DNA from: Quillaja saponaria
Taxonomy: Eukaryota; Streptophyta; Magnoliopsida; Fabales; Quillajaceae
Reading direction: 5' to 3'
Assembly (NCBI GenBank): GCA_029379385.1
Contig: CM055607.1
Span: 17,050,001 to 17,114,000, forward strand
Length of the DNA stretch: 64,000 nucleotides
In this document: piece after piece, positions 55,902 to 64,000 of the stretch
Layout: every line of letters starts with the position of its first letter
Numbering within the stretch: position 1 is the first letter of the stretch
Program-made: the position numbers and the translations under genes
Notes under the pieces: generated by a model
Told to the model about the DNA's origin: nothing
Databases searched by the model: none
The model's input: only the letters and a program-made list of their open reading frames with translations

Positions 55902-56315
55902 ACTATGCAAATTAAATTTTAATTTTGTGCTACTGAGAATCATTGTATAGATCTTTTGTTTATGAACTTATGTTTAGATTAGATATTTATGAAATTAATG
56001 TTATGAATTTGATACTTGTATTGGTGTTTTATGTTTGTATTTGTACTCTCTTGAGTATTTCTTTTATATTTTTGATGAAATTAGTGAATATTTAAAATTA
56101 AAAAAAATTAAAAAAATTAAAACATATTTGGAACTTTATACAAATTGTACTTGTTTATAACAAATTACATATATTTACAATAAATTATGTACATAGATTT
56201 CTATTATGACAACTATTTTACAAAATTTATAAGATCTTTTGATTTTATCTTACAAGTCAATCTTGTCCCCTTTAACGATCATGCTTAAGATCTCGATTTT
56301 GACAACACTATTAAC

Positions 56316-56700
56316 GCCAAAACTGCCAAATTTGTTTTCAAACTATTTGTAGTTTATTAATGTTGTTGTATTCATTTTAATCAGCTGCAACAAACCTAAG
56401 AAAGAAATTTAGTGTAGTTGAGTTGAGTCAATTAACCCCACTAAATTTTTAAAAATTATTATACATTTACTAAGCTAAGAAAAAAAAAAAAAAAAAAAAA
56501 GAAGAGGAACCCACAAAATATAGATACATTCAATAACATTATGTAAATGGTCCCACAGAACTAGAAAATAATAAGTCAATAATATTATTTGAAAATGTAT
56601 AAAATATAATATGCTTAAAATGTAGTACTTACCTAGCATTTAAGAATAAGAATTTTTATTTATTTAATTACAAAATATATTTTTGTAGGTTTTTAACATT
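56316..56700 (+). repeat. 1.5-kb repeat unit, copy 2, right part
   Basis: Continues copy 2 after the hAT element from GCCAAAACTGCC. It matches 51640-52065 of copy 1 (TTGTTTTCA-ACTAT, CAACAAAC, TATACATTTAC, AATAATAAGTCAATAA, CTTACCTAG). An A-run is at 56481-56500. Confidence 0.65.
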
Positions 56701-57040
56701 TATGTAACTAGCTCCATCACACGTGTGTTAGCACGTGTTTAAGGGTTTTCTTTTAATTAAAAAATAATGTAATAAAAATTTATAATTGTTATACAAAATT
56801 GAGAGAATGAGATAAGTTTTAGAAAATGGTTTATTTTTTTAAAATAATTGATTGATTTAAGTTAATAACACATGAGTTTTTTTTTTTTCTTGTTAATTCT
56901 TTTTTTTTTTTAATTATAAAAGAAAGTGAGTAGCTTCTAATAAATAATATAATTTTAATTTAAAAGAGATCAAAATTTAGGAAGACATTATTCTCTCTTT
57001 TAGTATGTTATGGCTTCAAGTATAGTATAGATGTACAGTT
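56701..57040. other. AT-rich insertion between repeat units
   Basis: Not shared with the other units. Begins GTAACTAGCTCCATCACACG and contains the palindromic ACACGTGTGTTAGCACGTGT at 56719-56738, then T-runs. No gene. Confidence 0.35.
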
Positions 57041-58200
57041 GTTAGAATTTTTAATTTTTTTTAGTGACTTGAAAATTGCTTTGCGTAGCGAGTTAAAAAA
57101 TTTATTATTCAACTATCGTGATGAGATCGATCATGAAAAAATCAAAATTTTGGATTCTTAAAAAAATAAGATATTTGATTCTTTTGAAGATAGTACTGTT
57201 TTGACATAAGTGTTATTTAGGGTTGGGCAAGGAGAGTGTAACTTGTAAATAATTTTCTTAGGAAGCATAAGAGGGTTTATGCTGGTTTAGTAAATATCTA
57301 TTAAAATCTAGAATCTATTTGATGATAATTAGAAAATATATGTTACAAAAGATGCAGCTCTCATAAATATGAAATTTTTATATAAAAAATATCAATCATT
57401 AAAGCGGACACATAAAACACCAAATGTAGTTTCTTACCAATTGTCAAAGCCAAATTGTTAAATTTGATTTTACTTTATGTATTGTTTACTAATACTATGT
57501 TTATCTATTCTTAAAAATTAATTTTGTTTACATTTAGAATTATTATCCACTTACTAGGATTTGGAAAAAAAATTAAAATGACTCCAATGAATTTAAGAGA
57601 AATATATATTAACTTTAATGACTTTGATAGAAGTTAAATAAGAAAAACTAATTAAATAATTATAAATTTTACTACATTAGAAAATAATAAGTCAATAACA
57701 TTATTTGAGAATATATAAGATAATATGCAAAACATGCAATACTTACCTATAATTTTAACAAATAAGAATTTTCTATCTTATTTGATTGTAATATATATTT
57801 TTGTAAGTTTTTAACATCTATGTTATCTACAATTATTTCTAACAACAAAAAATCAACATAAGTATTTAATTATTAAACTTCAATTTTATTTATATTTTAA
57901 AATAACATAAAAAAATTACACAACCATAAAATACTAAGCGATATTGAATGTATTAAAAAATTTACATGTGCAGTCTTTATATTATGATTCTTAGAAGAAA
58001 AAAAAATAATTGGTTTTTTCGACTTTTCTTTGTAGGTGCTTAAATTGAGCACAACACAATTAAGTTTGTAAGTATTTTCAAAGGTCGATGATGCTAGTTT
58101 TCAATTACAAAATTATCATGGTATAAGTAAAATAGTTGTATCTCATATCAAAAACTAAAATGATAGTCACATGGCACAACACATGTACCAATTAGCAAGA
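57041..58200 (+). repeat. 1.5-kb repeat unit, copy 3
   Basis: Starts within the unit (GTTGTTAGAATTTTTAATTT, then AGTGACTTGAAAATTGC), so its first part is missing. It contains the GAGAT(C)GATCATGAAAAAAT segment, a decayed peptide-like block (about 57310-57420), an empty hAT site near 57449, and TTTGTAGGTGCTTAAATTGAG at 58031. Confidence 0.65.
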
Positions 58201-59050
58201 CATTAAGATGTTGCAATGTTAATGTTGCATTTTTTTTAGTGATAATAACTTCAGTGATTTGGAAACTATAGGACTAATTTTAGCTATATTCTTGAATTCC
58301 AATAATAACAAAAAAATTATTGTTTAACTTTGATCGAAATAGAGATACATACAAAGTTTAGCAATTTCACTAGACGAGAGATTTCATTTAAATTATGGTA
58401 AGCTAGAAAAAAGATTAGTCATTTAAAAACATATTTGTCAAAAATGAGATGTTATGATATTATAATTTTAGTAACTAGAAAATTGCCTTAAAAATTTGTC
58501 ATTTAAAAACATATTTGTCAAAAATTTCACTGTCGTAATGAGACTAACCCTAAAAAATTAAGACCATGTATTCTTAAAAAATAAGATAATGGCTTCTATT
58601 GAAGATAGTATTGCTTTTGCATAAGTGTGTTTTGGGGGTGGGTTAAAATGATGTAACTTATAAATAATTTTTTTATTGAATAAGGGGTTTTATGCTAGTT
58701 TAATATATATCCATCAAAATCAAGAATCTTTTTGGTGATGATTGGGAAACATGTGTTGCAAAAGATGCAACTCTCACAAATATGAAATTTTTATATGAAA
58801 AACATCAAGCATTAAAGCGGGCACAAAAATCACCAAATGTAGTTTTTGTTAATTATTATAGTCAAAATCATCAATGCCAATGTATTGTTTATTAATTCTA
58901 TGTTTATTCATTTTGATTTGTTGCAACAAACACTAGGGTACAGTCAATTCACTCTTTAACTTTTAAAAATTAACTTTTTACATTTAACACTATTATCCAT
59001 TTGTTAGGATTCAAAAATAATTAAAATAACACCACTATATTTAATAAAAT
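58201..59050 (+). repeat. 1.5-kb repeat unit, copy 4
   Basis: Starts with ATTAAGATGTTGCAATGTTA and follows the unit to about 59050, where similarity fades. It has a short internal duplication of ATTTGTCATTTAAAAACATA (58414-58438 and 58493-58517). The peptide-like block is best preserved here: from 58722 the frame reads KNLFGDDWETCVAKDATLTN and then M-K-F-L-Y-E-K-H-Q-A-L-K-R-A-Q-K-S-P-N up to a stop near 58890. Confidence 0.65.
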
Positions 59051-59478
59051 TATTTTTCAAGTTAATAATGCTTTCTTTTAGGATTTGGTGTTGGTTTGGT
59101 GTTCACGCCTTTAGCTTTTAAACAAATGTGTTTTAGAATATTTTTACATTAACTTTTTTTTTGGGTTGTTATGGGCATATGATTTTCCTCCAAGTCTTAA
59201 ATGAAAATATTTTATATTTAAAAATAATTGAGAATAATCAATATTTAATTAGCCACTTGTAATTGACCTAGCCAATATTTTGTTATTTTTAATATTAGTT
59301 TGTTAAACATAGTCAATAAATGCAAATGTTAATTTTTTTCTTTTAAACTACCCCAAATTATTAGATTTTGACTATTCATGTGTTCATAGTGCTTATTAAT
59401 GTTACAATTTCCCATTAAGCATAGGGCAAACCTACACTTAGAAAAAAGAAAGTAAGTACTAGTATTACCACTTTTTAA
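59051..59478. other. AT-rich spacer before the last LTR
   Basis: Nothing recognised. It ends in CCACTTTTTAATAACC, which resembles the 55-bp repeat found on the far side of the LTR (63749-63762), so the LTR inserted within or beside that repeat. Confidence 0.45.
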
Positions 59479-59483
59479 TAACC

Positions 59484-62400
59484 TGTCATAACTCAGATAA
59501 CGAAAAATTGAGTTTTTCACACAATGTGAAAAGTTACGTTATAGAATAACAAATAACTTAAATAATAGTATAGTTAAACATGTTATAATTCGATATCTTA
59601 GTATAACTTTAGTTTATGTTTTAAAATTTTTGTGTATTTGATTCTATAAAATAAGTAGTATTGCGACCAAGTAAATTAAAGTGAGTAAACAATTAATATA
59701 TAAGTACAAATATTAAGGTTTAATTTATACCACAAAAAAAATTAAAATGTAAACAATACGATTAACACGTGTATATATACATACATAAAACGAAGAATAA
59801 ATTTGCACCATATGTTTATAAGCCAAAAAGTAAATATATGTATATATGGATATAACAAGGAAGCATGTTCCACCACACAATTTTATTTTATTATTTTTAC
59901 CTTCACTTGATTTTTTTTTCCTTTTTCCTCTTATTTCCTTTTCACTCTTCAGCCGACCTACCCCTTTCCTCCTGCCTTTCTTGACCATTCTAGACTTTTC
60001 TTCTTGGTGGTGCAGTGAAGCTTTTGTCTTGCAGCCGTGGGTCTCCATTCTTCCTTATTTGTTCTTCTCTAGGTTTGGCTGTGAGCCCCTTTAATTGTTG
60101 CAGCCAAACCTCAACTCTTTGGTGAATCTCTTCCTCCTTTCCTTTGGGAGGTTGTGGAAGCCTGGATTTAAGGGAGTTGGGAGTTGAAATTTCAATTCAG
60201 TTGGTGTTGGGTGGCAGCAATTTGCTGCTGCTCCTTGTTTTTTTCTTGTACCCTTTGTTTTCCTCCTTTCTTGTTCTTGTCTTGCTTTTGTTTTGTTGAG
60301 TGTTTAAATTGGTTAAGGAATTTGTTTTGGCAACTGGCAGACCTATTTTTTTTTGAGGATAACAGCTTATTTCTTCTTGCCTTGTTCTAGCTGTATTGAA
60401 GATTTAGTTTTTCCCTTTTCAACTACACATTTTCCTTTGAGTTAGTCATAGGATTTTGGAGCCAAGAATGGTTTTGGATAGGGGAAACAAAATTGTTGGT
60501 AGTGCCCTAGTTTCCTTTTTGTGGCAGCTTCATCTTCCTCCATGAAATAGCAACCGAATGAAGCATGGAGGAGAACAGCTCTCCTTGGCCGTGAAATAGT
60601 CTCTGTCATGAATGGATTGGCTTCTCTGTTTTGGGTTCATTGCAGCCACCTTTTGCAACAAACATTATTCATTCTTTGAATGGGTAATGGTGGCAGTAAG
60701 AGGAAGCCATTAGCAGCCTTGCATGGGAAGGAGCAGCAATTTAGGGAAGGCTTGGTAAAGGGTATATTTTCAATAGCTTTGTTTTTAAAATTTTTAGTTT
60801 AGCTACTCTAAGTTAATAGATTCTTTGATGTTTGATAAGAGAGAGGTAGGAATTTGAGTTAGGAGTGTTAAGAGTTTGATTAAAAAGAGTGAAATGGTCA
60901 TGAATTGTGTATAATTGGAAAGGTAAATTGTGGAGTTGCACAGGTTGGTATGAATATAGTTTGATTCAAAGTTTATAAATATAAAGTAGTTGGTTTAACT
61001 TAAATACAAATTGGAATATGAATATTATTGAAATTTGAGGATTTATATTGAATTATTGGGATATATATATATATATATACACACACACATTAATGGAAGG
61101 AAATCATGCATTCAAGAATGTTTGATATAATGCTTACAAGAACCTAGTTATGACCTAATGAATAAAATTGGGTAGAATTAAATCTTGGTGGTTAATTATT
61201 GTTGAAATTTGAAAAAAAGTTCATAAACAAGAGTAGATAACTAGTTGGTTGATGCTGTGGGTTAAAGAGTTTCAATAAAGTGATTAATGAGTATAAGCAA
61301 AGGAAGGTTAATGGTGGGTAAAGTGTTGGAAAATAAAAGTTAGATGGTTTTTGAAAGGTGCAGGCAGATTTGAGGAGTTAGAGAATTTCAATATTTCAGG
61401 GGGTTTTCAAGGACTAAATTAAATTAAGAGTTCAAAATATAAAATGTAGCTTAGGATTTGCCGATTATGTCTACAAAATTTGGTAGTCTAGTTTCAAGTA
61501 TATTTTTTGGTAGATCTTTTGGACTACAGCTAGGTCAATGTAGGATTTTTAGTGCGCATAAGTCAGTATGGGGGTCTTCGTTAGTGGTTAGGGTTAGAAT
61601 TAGCTTAGGATCTCTGAATGAAAGTTGTTCCTAACATCTTAAAACACTATACTAGAGAGTTTTGTAATTTAATTCCCAAGTATGAGAATTGTATAAACAT
61701 CGGAATCAAAGTTTGGCAACTAGGAATTTTATAAGTGCTCTGTTGTTGTTTATGTAAAGAATCGAGTTCAAGACTGATTTTAAGAAAAGTTTCTAAATAA
61801 GAAAGCTAGCTAACTTCCTAAAGTTAATATTTCAACTTGATTTTATTAAATTTGATTAAGTATGTAAGTGAAAATAAACATATATCCAAAGAGGTCGTCA
61901 AATACCTAAAAGGAGTAAATCTTAAATAATTAACTATACTAATATACACATCCAAATAATACATATGATACCTATCTAGAAATATATACTTGTCTATTAA
62001 TAAATCCAATAAACTGAATTGGATTTCCTATTTCCTTGAGAAAGTTATGTTCAGATAACTAAGGTAAGGTCAGAGTTGCCAAAATCTTGCATTTTGTAGA
62101 ATTTGATACAATTTTAAAGAATAAACTTTATTGATATATAAATCTAAAAATTTCAAACAATATACCATTATAAAGCTATATGTGTTTAGTATTTAATAAA
62201 TTTTATGTAACTGGATTTGGAAGTTTTTAGAGGAATATATGACTGTTAGAGTGAACACTGGTCCAAATCCCACATTTGGACAGTTTCAAGATTTCTAACT
62301 CACAAAATTTTTTATCTTTTCTATTAGTTTCTTTCTACCCTATGCATTATCAAGACATTTAAAATATATCTTCATTATCAACCTTACCACCACATAAAGT

Positions 62401-63702
62401 ACAATTCATATTACTTGACATGTAATAGCTTAATAGAAAACTTTCATAAAGAAACCTATATAAGCTTAGTAATTAAAAGATTATAACAATAACGTTTATG
62501 AACTAAGTATTATTTGAGAATATGAATTTCAGTTCGGAATCCTAATGTGGACCTAAAGAGCAAGTGAACACAAGTGTAAGTGACGAATGAAATCGATTAA
62601 AGATGAGTGGTTAACTGTTACCTTTGGGGCTAGATTATTACATATAATTATATGTGTATTTGAGTAGATGTGTTATGTGAAAAATAAGCAAATGTAGTAT
62701 TTTCAGTGATTTATTTGAATTATGTTTGTTTGATATTGATTGTAGTTTATAAAGGCCAACAAAGTGAGATTTTTCTGAGAAATAATTTTTTTTTTAATTT
62801 CAGAAATTGAAATCCTAGGTGCACCTAGGATATTCTTATCTAATATTCTATTTCTGATAAGTGTTTTAAAAAGATTGAAGTGCTCAGTCTCAGTGGCATA
62901 GATTATATACGGAGAATTAAAAAATTGTGCAAGGCGCATAAATGTCCTGATGGGGGGTGATACTGTTATGCAAGGACTGGGTTACTCGTTGGCCCTTTGT
63001 TTGCTTTATATGCTGTGATTGCTCTAATTACTTTGTGATTTTGTGATTCACGTAAATTGTGAAGTAATGATGATTACAAATGTGTACGTGTATTTTGAAT
63101 TAAACATGAGCATTGTTATATGATGTTATTATATATGTTATATTACTGGTGTTGAGTAATGCTAGTACCCTTTGGGTATTATTTTCCACTCACTGAGTCC
63201 ATAAGACTCACTCTTCATTTGTGGCTATTTTTTTTTAGTAATAGGATCTTGAGGACAACTATTACCTATAATGGACCTTGCAGAGTGTTTGATGGCGAGG
63301 CAACTCTTGGGAATCTTAATATTCAAGGTCAAATGGCTGAAAATTTGCAATCACACTAGAGCTGTGGGGTGTCTGATCTTATAAGGTGTAATAACCTAAT
63401 TAATTGTTATTGTGACAAGAAATAGAGCGAAGCTCCTTGTTGTCCTTGTTGTTGTTACTTGGGTTGTTGTATAAGAACAGGGTTATGTATTTATTGTTTT
63501 GGCATGTTCCATTTTATGGGAAACTCCTGCCAAAATTTTAAATAAATTATTATTTATTTCAGGAAACTAACTTTTACAGCTAACATTTGTTTTATAATTA
63601 TTTTTACTCTCTAGTTTAGTCAACACTTGTTTTGAAGTCAAGGTTACGGAGATTTGGTTATCCATTCCTCTGACCAGTCATACCTTCGTGAGGGGTGTGA
63701 CA
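59484..63702 (+). mobile_element. Solo LTR of the second subfamily, unusually long, target duplication TAACC/TAGCC
   Basis: Starts TGTCATAACTCAGATAACG and ends GAGGGGTGTGACA, about 4219 bp. TAACC at 59479-59483 and TAGCC at 63703-63707 are the presumed duplication, with one base changed. The U3 (to about 61440) carries a pyrimidine tract ending CAGCCGAC at 59957 and (TA)n(CA)n at 61062-61088. The body matches 37800-38930. The conserved block is at 62815-63000, with a stem in which CAGTC (62885-62889) pairs with GACTG (62975-62979). It is 1 kb longer than the solo LTR at 44479, mainly in U3. The long open frames at 59725-60390 lie in the U3 and have no known domain. Confidence 0.8.
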
Positions 63703-63830
63703 TAGCCTATCTAAAGCCCAAAATCATTTTAGGCCCAAGATAAATGTCACTTTTTAATAGCCTATATAAAGCCCAAAATCCTTTTAGGTCCAAGATAAAT
63801 TAAATTTTGTACAAGAAAAAATTTACTATT
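63703..63830. repeat. 55-bp tandem duplication right of the solo LTR
   Basis: Two copies of a unit starting TAGCCTAT(C/A)TAAAGCCCAA, then AATC-TTTTAGG-CCAAGATAAA, at 63703 and 63758. The second copy fades after AAGATAAAT. No gene. The last 170 bp of the window (63831-64000) show nothing recognisable. Confidence 0.7.
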
Positions 63831-64000
63831 GATATGTCCAATTTACAGCATCATGATAATGGATGGTTGGCCTATATCATGCATATATCGTAAGCTTATA
63901 ACCAGTATGATGCATAAACTTTTTTTCATCTTACTCTTATTTTTGGTAGGTATAGCAAAAGAAAAATTAAATGAAATTGGAAATGGATAATGAAAGTGAA

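Larger units (their letters stand above)
53132..56315 (+). mobile_element. hAT DNA transposon with 8-bp target duplication GCCAAAAC
   Basis: The left end TAATGTTGTCAAGCTCG (53132-53148) and the right end, read reversed as TAGTGTTGTCAAAATCG (56294-56310), form imperfect terminal inverted repeats of the hAT type. GCCAAAAC occurs at 53124-53131 and at 56316-56323, five bases beyond the right repeat. Paralogous empty sites at 51640 and 57449 show the uninterrupted form. The interior holds a decayed hAT transposase (54640-55901), a MITE-like segment and SINE near the left end, and a CACTA fragment. 53580-54640 should be the 5' untranslated and intron part; no gene seen there. Confidence 0.75.

Noticed and set aside
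59725..60390. Open frames of 68-107 residues on both strands
   Set aside because: Pyrimidine-rich U3 sequence gives long frames on both strands at once; no domain seen.

Overview
This window reads as transposon-dominated plant nuclear DNA, very probably from a eudicot. The basis is AT-rich sequence, a Ty3/gypsy chromovirus with a tRNA-iMet primer site, and plant-type MULE, hAT, CACTA and LINE remnants. There is also an intron-containing copy of the plant cytosolic ribosomal protein gene RPL10a with a telo-box promoter. I see no intact protein-coding gene. Every recognisable coding region carries stops, frameshifts or broken splice sites. Most long open frames in the window are chance frames in AT-rich LTR DNA.

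The main component is one superfamily of long LTRs (about 2.2 to 4.2 kb). They start TGTTATAAC and end GGGTGTGACA, and they share a GC-richer block of about 200 bp. I count 16 LTR pieces on both strands. Four are solo LTRs bounded by 5-bp target duplications: 4303-6828 (AATCA), 10445-13191 (ATATA), 44479-47583 (TTAAC) and 59484-63702 (TAACC/TAGCC). One element still has an interior: 28981-37758, with a truncated 5' LTR, PBS, gag, protease, RT, RNase H, integrase, chromodomain-like tail, PPT and a full 3' LTR. A second element spans about 332-9350. It has lost most of its interior, carries a nested solo LTR, and has a FAR1/FRS DNA-binding-domain fragment inside both of its LTRs.

Layout: 1-9350 nested LTR element with FAR1 fragments; 9351-13670 AT-rich repeats split by a minus-strand solo LTR; 13680-18570 a dead MULE transposase followed by a dead plant-mobile-domain gene; 18770-19660 a minisatellite with a unit of about 24 bp; 19660-24020 an RPL10a pseudogene on the minus strand and its promoter; 24495-25245 a 167-bp tandem array; 25565-28980 CACTA-like, LINE and unclassified fragments; 28981-37758 the gypsy element; 37759-50976 a pile of LTR pieces in both orientations; 50977-59050 about four degenerate units of a repeat of roughly 1.5 kb, the second interrupted by a hAT element at 53132-56315 that itself contains a MITE-like segment, a SINE-like segment and a CACTA fragment; 59484-63702 a solo LTR; 63703-63830 a short 55-bp tandem duplication.

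The items most worth a second look are the FAR1-domain fragment carried in an LTR, a base-paired and partly covarying block conserved in nearly all the LTRs, the pairing of a MULE transposase with a plant-mobile-domain gene, and a peptide-like block recurring in the 1.5-kb repeats. Identities and unit sizes are by eye; no alignment or database search was run.
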